A stretch of 64,000 nucleotides of DNA from WHSW01 sp963821345 (GTDB lineage: Bacteria > Actinomycetota > Thermoleophilia > Solirubrobacterales > 70-9). Made by a program: the position numbers and the translations under genes. The stretch covers positions 124,001 to 188,000 of the forward strand of contig CAWGDM010000012.1 in NCBI GenBank assembly GCA_963821345.1. Direction: 5' to 3'. Positions 9,601 through 20,702 of the stretch are shown here, piece after piece. Within the stretch, counting starts at the first letter, position 1. The number at the start of each line of letters is the position of its first letter. Under the pieces are notes generated by a model, which saw only the letters and a program-made list of their open reading frames with translations, was not told where the DNA came from and did not search any database.

Positions 9601-9641
9601 GACCGGAGTGGTGAGGTGGGAGGAACCTCACCACCCCGGTC
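9601..9641 (-). promoter_or_regulatory. Long stem-loop in the mraZ leader
   Basis: Two 17-base arms flank a 7-base loop. On the minus strand the arms are GACCGGGGTGGTGAGGT and ACCTCACCACTCCGGTC, with 16 Watson-Crick pairs and one G-U. On the plus strand the same position is an A-C mismatch, so the structure is complete only in RNA of the mraZ sense. It lies between the predicted promoter and the mraZ start, 29 bases before the ATG. It is not followed by a clean U run, so I do not call it a terminator. Possible roles are a leader hairpin, an attenuator, a stability element or a protein-binding palindrome. Confidence 0.6.
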
Positions 9642-9659
9642 CCTGGGTCAACTCGTTGG

Positions 9660-9691
9660 GCCACGCTAACCCACTCTGTCCCACTTTGCAA
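9660..9691 (-). promoter_or_regulatory. dcw operon promoter with embedded MraZ boxes
   Basis: On the minus strand TTGCAA (9686-9691) and TAGCGT (9663-9668) are spaced by 17 bases and fit a -35/-10 pair. Three direct repeats GTGGG, GTGGG and GTGGC begin exactly 10 bases apart (9680-9684, 9670-9674 and 9660-9664) and lie in the spacer and -10 region. This is the arrangement known for MraZ operators in other bacteria. Binding there would block polymerase, so autorepression of the operon is the likely mode. Confidence 0.75.
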
Positions 9692-9819
9692 CACGATCGA
9701 CGTCTGGAATTGGAACCGATCCGTCGGACGGACTTGCTACCGGGCCGCCGATCGGGCCGTTTTCCGCACCGTGATGCCGGATCGGGGCCCCGGCGCCGAG
9801 GCGCCGCCGACCCCCGCGG

Positions 9820-9837
9820 ATGCAACACCGCTTGCAT
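9820..9837. promoter_or_regulatory. Short inverted repeat upstream of the 9854 gene
   Basis: ATGCAA and TTGCAT flank six bases and lie just before a TAGGGT box (9839-9844), which is 9 bases upstream of the ATG at 9854. The placement suits an operator or an extended promoter element, but six-base arms may be chance. The rest of the 281-base gap from 9573 holds the dcw promoter and leader described separately, plus a GGCGCC-type palindrome near 9791-9806. Confidence 0.25.
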
Positions 9838-9853
9838 GTAGGGTGCGCGCGAG

Positions 9854-10774
9854 ATGAGCAGCGAGCCGCCCCCGGACGCCGAGTCTCCCTACGTCCCCGC
9901 GCCCGCCGAGGACCTGCCACCGGTCCCCGACGACGCCGGCGCCACCCGCGGAGTCCACCTGCGGCGGCTGATCTCGCACCCGTTGACGCTGATCGTCGGC
10001 ATGATCCTGTTCTTCGCCGCGCTGATCGCGGTCGGCACCCAGGTCAACATCGCCGCCGGCGGCGGGGCGGCCGCCGCGGTCGTGATCCTGATCCTGATCG
10101 TCGTCTGGCTGATCGCCTCGAGCCAGGCGCGCGAGGACTTCTTCAACGCCTACGCCCAGGGGCGCGGGCTGACCCGGATCGACGGCAAGTCGAGCCTGCC
10201 GCCGGTGACGCCGCTGCTGCAGAAGGGCGACAACCGCTACGCGGAGCAGCGCTTCAACGGCGTCCTGCCGGGCGGGATGGACGGCAGCCTCTGCCTCTAC
10301 ACCTACGAGGACACGTCGACCGACTCCGACGGCAACCGCCAGACCACCTACGTCCACTACACGCTCGCGATGACCCAGCTGCCTGCGACCGCCGCCTACC
10401 TGCAGGAGCTCTACTGCCAGCGGCGGGTCGGCTTCCGGTTCATGGACTCGGCCGAGGACGTGTTCCGCAAGCGCCAGCGGGTCGAGCAGGAGTCCGAGGC
10501 GGTCGACAAGGCCTACGAGATCTTCATCGGCGCCAACGACGACATGAACCGCGCCCGCCAGGTCCTCTCCCCCTCGTTCCTGGTCTGGCTCGACGCCCAC
10601 TCGCCGGAGGCGTATGCGTTCGAGCTCTGCGCGGGCTCGCTGGTCTGCAACGTCAAGGGCCACAAGAAGGACTCGGCCGAGCTCGACTCCCTCTGCCAGG
10701 CCTCCGCCGCCGTCGCCCGCCGGCTCAGCGAGGAAGCGGCCGAGGTGATCCAGCCTTCGACCTCACCCGGCTAA
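9854..10774 (+). CDS. Uncharacterised protein with two membrane helices and a cytoplasmic domain
   Basis: Encodes 306 residues. A Pro/Asp-rich N-terminus (about 35 residues) is followed by two adjacent hydrophobic helices at about 45-65 and 72-90 (the second is AAAAVVILILIVVWLIAS), then a soluble region of about 215 residues. That region contains GRGLTRIDGKSSLPPVTPLL and a NGVLPGGMDGSLCLYTYED segment. The layout resembles DUF3137-like membrane proteins, but I cannot confirm the family. Cys residues occur in the soluble part. The ATG is preceded by TAGGGT at 9 bases. Divergent from mraZ; ettA follows after 13 bases. Confidence 0.7.
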   Translation: MSSEPPPDAESPYVPAPAEDLPPVPDDAGATRGVHLRRLISHPLTLIVGMILFFAALIAVGTQVNIAAGGGAAAAVVILILIVVWLIASSQAREDFFNAYAQGRGLTRIDGKSSLPPVTPLLQKGDNRYAEQRFNGVLPGGMDGSLCLYTYEDTSTDSDGNRQTTYVHYTLAMTQLPATAAYLQELYCQRRVGFRFMDSAEDVFRKRQRVEQESEAVDKAYEIFIGANDDMNRARQVLSPSFLVWLDAHSPEAYAFELCAGSLVCNVKGHKKDSAELDSLCQASAAVARRLSEEAAEVIQPSTSPG

Positions 10775-10787
10775 CCTGCCGGGCCGA

Positions 10788-12450
<1,663 letters not shown>

Positions 12451-12458
12451 CGCCAGGC

Positions 12459-13168
12459 TCAGAACGGAAGCGGACCGTCGGCGAGAGTCTGGACCACCCA
12501 GTCGCCGCCGGCGGCGGTCAGCTGCTCGACCGAATACTCGCCGGTGGCGACCGCGACCACCTTGATCCGAGCCCCGTGGCCGGCCTCGACGTCAAGCGGC
12601 GTGTCGCCGACGGCGATCGAGCCGGCGCGGTCGAACTCGCCGTCCGCCGCCTCGCCGGCCCGATCGAGCGCTGCACGGCAGACCTCGACGCGCGAGTTCG
12701 CGTCCGAGCCGTAGCCGCCGAACGCGAAGTACTTGTTCAGGTCGGCGCGGGCGAGCTTGGTGTGCGCGGCCGGGACCGTGTTGCCGGTGATCAGCCCGAC
12801 CAGGCGCCCGGCGGCCGTCAGCCGCTCGAGCAGCTCGACCACGCCGGGCATCACCCGGTAGCCGGGCGAGGTCTCCACCTCCTCGACCAGGTAGCGCTCG
12901 CGCAGCGTCCATCAGCGCCTGCATCTCCTCCGGCGTCGGCTCGCGGCCGATCGCGCCGCGAAAGCACTGCAGCCCGACCTCGGGGTCGGGGACGCCCTTG
13001 CCGGTGTAGTCGGGGACGTTGACGTCGACCCCCTGGAGCTCGACGGAAGGCGCGGTGCCAGGCGCGGTCGGAGGCGCCCCCGGTCGAGATCAGGGTGCCG
13101 TCGATGTCGAACAACAGTGCGGCGGCTACGCCGCCGCGCCCTGGCAAGTCGCTGTCAACCACCGACAC
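12459..13168 (-). CDS. HAD-superfamily phosphatase (two apparent +1 frameshifts)
   Basis: The three parts lie in three frames: LLFDIDGTLISTGGASDRAWHRAF (motif I, DxDGT) from 13168 to about 13045; VDVNVPDYTGKGVPDPEVGL and on to MQALMDA down to about 12900; and YRVMPGVVELLERL, LITGNT (motif II) and VGDTPLDVEAG (motif III) to the end. Dropping one base at about 13043 and one at about 12900 gives 235 residues. This is the phosphoglycolate-phosphatase-like branch with a helical cap; the substrate is unknown. The GTG start overlaps the pgi stop. Confidence 0.8.
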
Positions 13169-14748
13169 GGTTGGCCCGGTACCGCCGGATCAGCTCGTTG
13201 GTCGAGCTGTCGTGGCGCAGCTCGGCGTCGCCCTGAAGCTCGGGGATGATCGCCTTCGCCAGCATCTTGCCGAGCTCGACGCCCCACTGGTCGAACGAGT
13301 CGATCCCCCAGATCGTCCCCTGGGTGAAGACCGAATGTTCGTACAGCGCGACGAGGCTGCCGAGGGTGCGCGGGGTCAGCTTCGAGGCCAGGATCACGTT
13401 CGTCGGCCGGTTGCCTTCAAAGACCCGGTAGGGCTCGTCGGCGTGCTTACCGAAGGCCAGCGCCTCGGCCTGCGCGAAGACGTTGGAGATCAGCAGGTCG
13501 TGGTGGTCGCCGAGCGGGTTGAGCGGCTCGTAGAAGCCGATCAGGTCGCAGGGGATCAGCTTCGTCCCCTGGTGGATCAACTGGTAGAACGAGTGCTGGC
13601 CGTTGGTGCCCGGCTCGCCCCAGTAGACGGCGCCGGTCTCGTAGTCGACCGGCTCGCCGTCGAGCGTGACGTGCTTGCCGTTCGACTCCATCGTCAGCTG
13701 CTGCAGGTAGGCCGGGAACCGCTTCAGGTATTGCTCGTAGGGCAGCACGGCGACCGTCTGGCTGCCGAAGAAGTCGCCGTACCAGACCGCCAGCAGGCCG
13801 ATCAGCGCCGGCAGGTTCTGCGCCGTCGGCGCCTCGAGGAAGTGCTCGTCGATCGCGTGAAAGCCGGCCAGCATCTCGGCGAACCCCTCGGGGCCGATCG
13901 CGAGCATGGTCGAGAGCCCGATCGCCGAGTCCATCGAGTAGCGGCCTCCGACCCACTCCCAGAACCCGAACATGTTGTCGGTGTCGATCCCGAACTCGGC
14001 GACCCCGTCGGCGTTGGTCGAGACGGCGACGAAGTGCTTGGCGACCGCGGATTCGTCGCCCCCCAGGCCCGCCAGCGACCACTCGCGGGCGCTGTGGGCG
14101 TTGGTCATCGTCTCCAGGGTGGTGAAGGTCTTCGAGGAGACGATGAACAACGTCTCGTCGGGCTCGAGGTCACGGGTCGCCTCGACGAAGTCGGTCCCGT
14201 CGACGTTGGAGACGAAGCGGAAGGTCATCTCGCGCCGTGAGTAGTGGCGCAGCGCCTCGTAGGCCATCACCGGCCCCAGGTCGGAGCCGCCGATCCCGAT
14301 GTTGATCACGTTGCGGATCGGCTTGCCGGTGTGGCCCTTCCAGTCGCCCGAGCGGACCCGGTCGGCGAAGCCGCCCATCCGGTCGAGCACCTCGTGGACC
14401 TGCTTGACCACGTCGACGCCGTCGACGACCAGCGAGCGCTCGCGCGGCATTCGCAGCGCGACGTGCAGGACCGCGCGATCCTCGGTCGACGTTGATGTGG
14501 TCGCCGCGGAACATCGCCTCGCGACGCTCCGCCAGGCCGCACTCGTCGGCGAGCGCGACCAGCAGCTCGATCGTCTCGTCGGTGACCCGGTTCTTCGAGT
14601 AGTCGAGGTAGAGGCCCTCGGCCTCGGCGGTCAGCCGCGTGCCCCGCTCGGGGTCGGCGGCGAACAGGTCACGCAGATGTTGCGGAGCGAGCTCCGCGTG
14701 GTGCGCCTCCAGCGCTCGCCAGCTCTCGCGGTCGCGCAGCGAGCTCAT
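13155..14748 (-). CDS. pgi: Glucose-6-phosphate isomerase (apparent +1 frameshift)
   Basis: Interconverts glucose-6-phosphate and fructose-6-phosphate. The N-terminal part (YLDYSKNRVTDETIELL to MFRGDHINV) reads from ATG 14748. The frame changes at about 14488, where removing one base from AACGTCGACCGAGG restores TEDRAVLHVALRMPRE. The main domain carries NIGIGGSDLGPVM, SKTFTTLET, WVGGRYSMDSAIG and GIDSFDQWGVELGK, all signature segments of the enzyme. Repaired length is 530 residues. It overlaps the sugar-porter gene by ATGA and is followed by the HAD phosphatase. Confidence 0.95.
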
Positions 14749-16133
14749 CCCGGCTGGTGCTTGGCGACGCGCGCTTCGAAGATCGCCTGGATGTCCTCGA
14801 GGCGCTTGCCCTTGGTCTCGGGGACGAGCGCCTTGCAGAAGAAGAACGTGAGCACGCAGATCCCGGCGTAGAAGAAGAACGCGCCGCTGCGCCCGAGCGC
14901 GTCGATCAGCAGCAGGAAGGTGAGCGAGACGATGAAGTTGAACAGCCAGTTCGCCATCGTCCCCACGGCGGCCGCCTTGCTGCGCACCTCGAGCGGGTAG
15001 AGCTCGGCGTTGAGGAGCCAGAAGATCGGTCCGAGGCTGACCGCGAAGGCGGCGACGTAGAGCATCAGGGCGCCGATCGCGACGATCGAGCCGATCGTGC
15101 TGCCGGCGCCGGCCGCGAAGACGAGCGCCAGCGACGCCAGCGCCATCGCCATCACCGCGCTGCCGATCAGCAGCAACGGTCGCCGGCCGGTGCGGTCCAG
15201 CAGCCTGATCGCGACCAGGGTCATGCCGACGTTGACAAGCCCGACCGCGACCGACGCGAGGATCGCCGCCGCCGAGGACTCGACGCCGGTGAACTGGACG
15301 ATCGTCGGCGCGTAGTAGATCACCGTGTTGATCCCCGAGACCTGCTGCAGGATCGCCAGCCCGACGCCGACCACGAGCGCCGCCTTGACCACCGGCTGCA
15401 TCAGGTCGCTCCAGGTTCCCGGCTTCGCCGCCACCTCGCCCTTGATCTCGACGATCTCCTGCTCGATCGTGTCGGGGTCGCCTGACCGCATCCTCGCGAG
15501 CACCGCGCGGGCCTCGAAGTCGCGGCCCGCCATCACCAGCCAGCGGGGGCTCTGCGGCATGTTCAGCATCCCGATCCCGAGCGCCAGCGCCGGTACGGCG
15601 CCGAGGCCGAGCATCCAGCGCCAGCCCTCGCTGGCGTCGAAGGCGAGGCCGACCACGTAGGCGACGACGATCCCGACCGTGACCGCGAGCTGGAAGAAGG
15701 TGACCAGGCGCCCGCGGATGTCGGGCGGCGCGACCTCGGAGATATAGACCGGGGCGGTCGCCGAGGCGAGCCCGATCGCGACGCCGAGGAACATGCGCGC
15801 GATCACCAGGACCGCGGTGTCGGGGGCGAAGGCGCAGACCAGCGAACCGACGAAGAAGACGACCGACGAAGCGATGATCAGTATCCGGCGCCCGTAGGCA
15901 TCCGAGAGCCGGCCGGCGAAGGCGGCGCCGACGACGGCGCCGATCGGCACCGCGCCGACCACGAGTCCCGACTGGAAGCTGGTCAGGTCGAAGTCCGGCT
16001 TGATGAACAGCAGCGCCCCGGCGATCACGCCGGTGTCGTAGCCGAACAGCAGCCCGCCGAGCCCGGCGATCGCCGCGGTCATCACCACGTTGCGGCCGAC
16101 CTGGCGCGGATCGAGCGCGGGCTTCCCCTCCAT
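14745..16133 (-). CDS. Sugar porter family MFS transporter
   Basis: Encodes 462 residues with 12 predicted membrane helices. Sugar-porter signatures are LLFGYDTGVIAGALLF in helix 1, GRRILIIAS after helix 2, RMFLGVAIGLASATAPVYISE in helix 4, QQVSGINTVIYYAPTI in helix 7 (sugar-binding QQxSGxN), and PETKGKRLEDI at the C-terminus. It probably imports a hexose or pentose by proton symport. The gene neighbours (pgi, tal, tkt, zwf, glucokinase) suggest a glucose or pentose substrate. TAGGGT lies 9 bases before the ATG. Confidence 0.92.
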   Translation of the reverse strand: MEGKPALDPRQVGRNVVMTAAIAGLGGLLFGYDTGVIAGALLFIKPDFDLTSFQSGLVVGAVPIGAVVGAAFAGRLSDAYGRRILIIASSVVFFVGSLVCAFAPDTAVLVIARMFLGVAIGLASATAPVYISEVAPPDIRGRLVTFFQLAVTVGIVVAYVVGLAFDASEGWRWMLGLGAVPALALGIGMLNMPQSPRWLVMAGRDFEARAVLARMRSGDPDTIEQEIVEIKGEVAAKPGTWSDLMQPVVKAALVVGVGLAILQQVSGINTVIYYAPTIVQFTGVESSAAAILASVAVGLVNVGMTLVAIRLLDRTGRRPLLLIGSAVMAMALASLALVFAAGAGSTIGSIVAIGALMLYVAAFAVSLGPIFWLLNAELYPLEVRSKAAAVGTMANWLFNFIVSLTFLLLIDALGRSGAFFFYAGICVLTFFFCKALVPETKGKRLEDIQAIFEARVAKHQPG

Positions 16134-16165
16134 GGTGCGGGGACCCTATCGCCGTCGCCGGGCGC

Positions 16166-17233
16166 CTAGGCGGCCGAGCGCTGCTTCGAGATCGTCTCGA
16201 GCAGTTCGTTCCACGAGTCGACGAACGCCTTCTTGCCGTCCTCCTGGAGCTTGGTCGCCAGCGCGTCGGTGTCGATCCCGGCGTCGTTGAACGCCCTCAG
16301 CGTCTGCTCGGCGTCGCCGCCGTCGCGCGGCAGCGGGTCGCCGACCGTGCCGTGGTCGGCGAACGCGTGCAGCGTCTTCTCCGGCATCGTGTTGACCGTG
16401 AACGGCGACGCCAGGCCCTCGATGTAGAGGACGTCGGAGGCGTCGGGGTCCTTGGTCCCGGTGCTCGCCCACAGCAGCCGCTGCGCCTTCGCGCCCTCGT
16501 TTCGCAGTCGCATCGCCCGGTCGGAGTCGAGCAGCTCGCGGTAGGCGGCGTAGGCGCGCTTGGCGACCGCGATCCCGAGCTTGTCGCGCAGCTCGTCGGG
16601 GACCGTCTCGATCACCGCCCCGTCCCAGCGGCTGATGAACACCGAGGCGACCGAGGCGACGTCGGGATTCAGGCCCGCCTCGACCCGGCGCTCGAGCCCG
16701 CGCATGTAGGCGTCGGCGGCGCCGAGGTAGTGCTCGGCCGAGAACAGGAGCGTGACGTTGACCGGGATCCCGGCGAAGATCGTCTCCTCGATCGCCTTGC
16801 ATCCCGCCTCGGTGCCGGGGATCTTGATGAAGAAGTTCTCCTCCGCGCGGCCGTACAGCTCGGCCGCCTGCTTGATCGTCGCCGCGGCATCGTCGGCGAG
16901 CAGTGGCGAGACCTCGAGCGAGACGCGCCCGTCGATCGTCGTCCGCTCGTGGACCTCGCGGAACAGCGCCGCCGCGCGGCGCAGATCGGTGAGCGCAAGC
17001 TCGAAGAACAGCGGCTCGCCCTCCAGGCCCTGCTCGGCGAGCTCGGCGACCTGTTCGTCGTAGGTGCTGCCGCCGCCGATCGCCTTGTCGAAGATCGTCG
17101 GGTTCGAGGTCAGCCCGGTGACCGAGAGCTCGTCGATGTAGCCGGCCAGGGTGCCGTCGTCGAGCATCGTCCGGGTGATGTTGTCGACCCAGAGGCTCTG
17201 CCCGAGGTCGTGAAGTTGTTGGGTGGGCTTCAT
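16166..17233 (-). CDS. tal: Transaldolase
   Basis: Encodes the 355-residue actinobacterial type of transaldolase, which moves a dihydroxyacetone unit between sedoheptulose-7-phosphate and glyceraldehyde-3-phosphate. Visible features are LSVTGLTSNPTIFDKAI near the N-terminus, LEVSPLLADD, the Schiff-base lysine region ENFFIKIPGTEAG, and NVTLLFSAEHY. The start codon directly abuts the tkt stop, so the pair is cotranscribed from tkt. A 32-base gap separates it from the sugar porter. Confidence 0.95.
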   Translation of the reverse strand: MKPTQQLHDLGQSLWVDNITRTMLDDGTLAGYIDELSVTGLTSNPTIFDKAIGGGSTYDEQVAELAEQGLEGEPLFFELALTDLRRAAALFREVHERTTIDGRVSLEVSPLLADDAAATIKQAAELYGRAEENFFIKIPGTEAGCKAIEETIFAGIPVNVTLLFSAEHYLGAADAYMRGLERRVEAGLNPDVASVASVFISRWDGAVIETVPDELRDKLGIAVAKRAYAAYRELLDSDRAMRLRNEGAKAQRLLWASTGTKDPDASDVLYIEGLASPFTVNTMPEKTLHAFADHGTVGDPLPRDGGDAEQTLRAFNDAGIDTDALATKLQEDGKKAFVDSWNELLETISKQRSAA

Positions 17234-19338
17234 CTAGTTCTCCTCTTGCGCCGCTGTTGAGGCGCCTTGTTCGAGCAGTTCGCGGGCGGCCTCGACCACC
17301 TTCTCGGGCGTGAATCCGAACTCCGTCAGCAGGTCCTTGAGCGGCGCCGAGGAGCCGAACGTGTGCATGCCGATCGTCCGCCCGCCGGGGCCCACGTAGC
17401 GGTCCCAGCCCAGCGTCGATGCCTCCTCGATCGAGATCCGGGCGGTGACCGCCGGCGGCAGGACCTGGTCGCGATAGGCGTTGTCCTGCCGGTCGAAGAG
17501 GTGAAAGGACGGCAGGCTGACCACCCGCGCGCGGACCCCGTCGGCCGCCAGCTGCTCGTATGCCTCGATCGCCAGCGCCACCTCGGAGCCGGTCGCGATC
17601 AGGATCAGCTCAGGGTCGCCCTCGCCGTCCGCGTCGGCGAGCACGTAGCCGCCGCGGCGCAGCCCGTCGGCGGCGGCGTACTTGGCGCGGTCGAACACCG
17701 GCACGTTCTGGCGCGTGAGCACGAGCGCGGTCGGCAGGTGATCGGACTCGACCGTCACCCGCCATGCCTCGGCGACCTCGTTCGCATCGCACGGCCGGAT
17801 CACGTTCAGCCCCGGGATCGCGCGCAGCGAGGCGAGCTGCTCGACCGGCTGATGGGTGGGGCCGTCCTCGCCGAGCCCGATCGAGTCGTGGGTGAAGATG
17901 TGGATCACCGGCAGCTCCATCAGCGCCGAGAGCCGGATCGCCGGGCGGGCGTAATCGGAGAAGGTCAGGTAGGTCGACCACGATGGGCGCAGCTTGCAGA
18001 GCGAGAGCCCGTTCGAGGTCGCCGCCGACTCGTGCTCGCGGATGCCGTAGTGAAGCTGGCGCCCGGCGCGGTTGTCGGGCTCGAAGTCGCCGTCGCCGAA
18101 CGACTCGTCGAGGCGCACCGAGGTCGAGTCGGTGAGATCGGCGGAGCCGCTCAGCAGCCAGGGCAGGTTGGCGGCGATCGCGTTCTGGACCTGGTTCGAG
18201 GCCTTGCGGGTGGCGATCCCCTTGGCGTCGGCCTCGAAGCTGGGGATGTCGCGGTCCCAGCCGTCGGGCAGCTCGCGCCGCTGCATCGCATCGATCTGGC
18301 GCTCCAGCGATTGGTGCTCACGCTCGTAGCTGACCAGCAGCCTCTCCCACTCGCCGAGAGCTGCGCGCCGCGGGCGCCGATCTGCTCGGCGAAGCGCGCT
18401 CCGACGCCGTCCGGGACCAGGAACTCGGCGTCCTCGGGCCAGCCGTAGAAGCGCTTCGTCTCGCGCACCTCCTCGTCGCCGAGCGGCTCGCCGTGGGCGG
18501 CGGCGGTGTCCTGCTTGTGGGGCGAGCCGTAGCCGATGTGGCTGTCGACGACGATCAGCGTCGGACGGCCCTCGGTGGCGCGGAACGCGTCGAGCGCGGC
18601 GCTGATCTCGTTGAAGTCGTTGGCGTCGGCGATCCGGGTGACGTTCCAGCCGTAGCCACGGAAGCGCTCGCCGACGTCGTCGTCGAGGGCGAGCTCCGTG
18701 TGCCCGTCGATGGTGATCCGGTTGTTGTCGTAGATCCAGCAGAGGTTGTCGAGCCGCTGGTGGCCGGCGAACGAGGCCGCCTCGTGCGAGACGCCCTCCA
18801 TCAGGCAGCCGTCGCCGGCGATCGCGTAGGTGTCGAAGTCGAAGAGCTCGAAGCCCGGTCGATTGAAGTGCGCCGCCTGCCACTTCGAGGCCACCGCCAT
18901 CCCGACCGAGGTCGCGACGCCCTGGCCGAGCGGCCCGGTGGTCGTCTCCACCCCCGAGGCCCAGCGGTACTCGGGGTGCCCGGCTGCCTTCGAGTCGAGC
19001 TGGCGAAAGCGCTTGATGTCGTCGAGCGTGATCGACTGGCTGCCCTCGACCTCGTAGTCGGAGTCGACCGCGCGCACGTCGGCCAGGTGAAGCAGCGCGT
19101 AGAGCAGCATCGACGCGTGCCCGGCCGAGAGCACGAAGCGGTCGCGGTTCGGCCAGATCGGGTTCCCGGGGTCGAAGCGCAGGAATCTCTGCCAGAGGGT
19201 GTACGCGACGGGGGCGAGCGCCATCGGCGTCCCCGGGTGGCCGGAGTTCGCCCTCTGGATCGCGTCGATCGACAGCGTCCGGATCGTGTTCACGCAGAGC
19301 TCGTCGAGTTCGTCGAAGGGCTGCTGCGAGTCCGCCAT
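17234..19338 (-). CDS. tkt: Transketolase (apparent -1 frameshift)
   Basis: Thiamine-diphosphate enzyme of the pentose phosphate pathway. The N-terminal domain has ANSGHPGTPMALAP, the ThDP/Mg motif GDGCLMEGVSHEAASFAG to YDNN, and IGYGSPHKQDTAAAHG. The frame changes at about 18360; the pyrimidine-binding and C-terminal domains follow with LLSGSADLTDST, GIREHESAATSNG and GEDGPTHQPVEQLASLR. Adding one base gives 701 residues, the usual length. The extreme C-terminus (EQGASTAAQEEN) is encoded over a copy of a 19-base dispersed repeat. Confidence 0.95.
17248..17266 (+). repeat. Copy 1 of a 19-base dispersed hairpin repeat
   Basis: GCGCCGCTGTTGAGGCGCC occurs here on the plus strand and exactly again on the minus strand at 42882-42900 and 44600-44618. 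A degenerate copy is at 61394-61409. GCGCC and GGCGC can pair around the loop GCTGTTGA. This copy lies inside the last codons of tkt. Confidence 0.6.
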
Positions 19339-19386
19339 CGATTTGCACACTAACGAGCAGGGTTCGTCGGCGGCTGATCGGATTAG

Positions 19387-20037
19387 ATGTCGCCGGTGAG
19401 CGCCGACGCCGAGAAGAAGCTCGCCGCCGAGGCCGCCGCCGAGCTGGTCTCCAGCGGGATGCTGGTCGGCCTCGGCACCGGCTCGACCGTCGCCCATCTG
19501 CTGCCCGCGATCGCCGCCCGCAAGCTGGAGATCCGCTGCGTCTCGACCTCGGTGGCGACCGCGGATCAGGCGCGCTCGCTTGGCATTCCGGTCGAGGACT
19601 TCGACCGCCTCGAGCGGCTCGACATCGCGATCGACGGCGCCGACCAGATCGCCCCCGACGGCTGGCTGGTCAAGGGCGGCGGTGGCGCCCACACCCGCGA
19701 GAAGATCGTCGCCGCGGCGGCCGACCGCTTCGTCGTGATCGCCGACTCGTCGAAGCCGGTCGCGGAGATCGTCGCGCCGATCCCGCTCGAGCTGCACGCC
19801 TTCGGGCTGGCGGCGACCCTGCGCGAGCTCGGAGATGCCGAGATCCGGCCGGACACCGGCCCGTCGCCCGACGCCGGCGTGATCGCCGACTACCGCGGCG
19901 AGGTCGGCGACCCGATCCTGTTGGCGGCGCGCCTGTCGGCGACCCCCGGGGTGGTCGACCACGGCCTCTTTCCCCCCGCACTGGTCGCCGACGTCCTCGT
20001 CGCCCGCGGCGACGAGGTCGAGCACACGACGCTCTAG
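19387..20037 (+). CDS. rpiA: Ribose-5-phosphate isomerase A
   Basis: Converts ribose-5-phosphate and ribulose-5-phosphate. Encodes 216 residues with the RpiA motifs GLGTGSTVAHLLP (phosphate loop), DIAIDGADQI (catalytic Asp), LVKGGGGAHTREK and VIADSSKPV. An internal GTG three codons on is an alternative start. Divergent from tkt across 48 bases, so both halves of the non-oxidative branch share one control region. Its stop overlaps the convergent pgl stop by four bases. Confidence 0.95.
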   Translation: MSPVSADAEKKLAAEAAAELVSSGMLVGLGTGSTVAHLLPAIAARKLEIRCVSTSVATADQARSLGIPVEDFDRLERLDIAIDGADQIAPDGWLVKGGGGAHTREKIVAAAADRFVVIADSSKPVAEIVAPIPLELHAFGLAATLRELGDAEIRPDTGPSPDAGVIADYRGEVGDPILLAARLSATPGVVDHGLFPPALVADVLVARGDEVEHTTL

Positions 20038-20690
20038 CCGTTCGCCTCGGCGCTGACCAGGAGGGTGGCCTCGCGGGCCCGGACGCGGCCCGCCGGCACC
20101 GACGGGTCGCCGGCCCGCAGCTTCGCCAGCCCCTCGCGCTTGTCGGCTCCGGTGACCAGCCAGAGCACCGAGCGGGCGGCCTCGATCGCCGGGTACGTGA
20201 GCGTCATCCGGCGCCGGCCCTGGTACTCCCCGGTCAGCGCCACCGGCCGGTCCGTGACCTCGAGCACCGGGTCACCCGGGACCAGCGAGGCGGTGTGGCC
20301 GTCGGGCCCAAGGCCGAGGTGGACGAGGTCGAGCTGCGCCGGGAGCGCGGCCGCGTAGCGGGCCACCGCGGCCTCCAGGTCGGGATCGTTCACCGGCATC
20401 GCCCGTACCCGCCCGGCGCCGGCGCGGGGGAGGCTTTCCAGAAGGTGGGTGAGGTTGCGGTCTGGGTCACCCTCGGGGGCTATCCGCTCGTCGACCTGGA
20501 AGATGTCGATCGCCCCCCAGTCGACCTCGTGGGTGCCGAGCAGCTCGAACATCCGCCACGGCGCGTGGCCGCCGCTGACCGCCACCGAAAACGCGCCCCG
20601 GGCCTCGATTGCAGCGCCGGCGGCGTTCGCGATCAGCTCGGCGCCGCGGAGCGCTGCCGCCTCGGCGTCGGCGACAACCTCCTCCCTCAA
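20034..20690 (-). CDS. pgl: 6-phosphogluconolactonase
   Basis: Hydrolyses 6-phosphogluconolactone, the second step of the oxidative pentose phosphate branch. Encodes 218 residues with FSVAVSGGHAPWRMFELL, IFQVDERIAPEGDPDRN and LVHLGLGPDGHTASLVPG, the conserved blocks of the DevB/Pgl family. The only upstream start in frame is TTG at 20690, 12 bases after the gnd stop. Convergent with rpiA. Confidence 0.93.
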   Translation of the reverse strand: MREEVVADAEAAALRGAELIANAAGAAIEARGAFSVAVSGGHAPWRMFELLGTHEVDWGAIDIFQVDERIAPEGDPDRNLTHLLESLPRAGAGRVRAMPVNDPDLEAAVARYAAALPAQLDLVHLGLGPDGHTASLVPGDPVLEVTDRPVALTGEYQGRRRMTLTYPAIEAARSVLWLVTGADKREGLAKLRAGDPSVPAGRVRAREATLLVSAEANG

Positions 20691-20702
20691 CCGAACGCCC
20701 GC

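Noticed and set aside
9601..9641. Rho-independent terminator before mraZ
   Set aside because: The stem is strong, but no clean U run follows and it would sit in the leader of an essential operon.
13115..13145. GGCGGCTACGCCGCCGCGCCC as another copy of the dispersed repeat
   Set aside because: It lacks the GCTGTTGAG core and lies within the coding sequence of the HAD phosphatase.
18151..20025. A 624-codon frame extending tkt far upstream across rpiA
   Set aside because: The part above 19338 is antisense to rpiA and not transketolase-like; the family start is the ATG at 19338.
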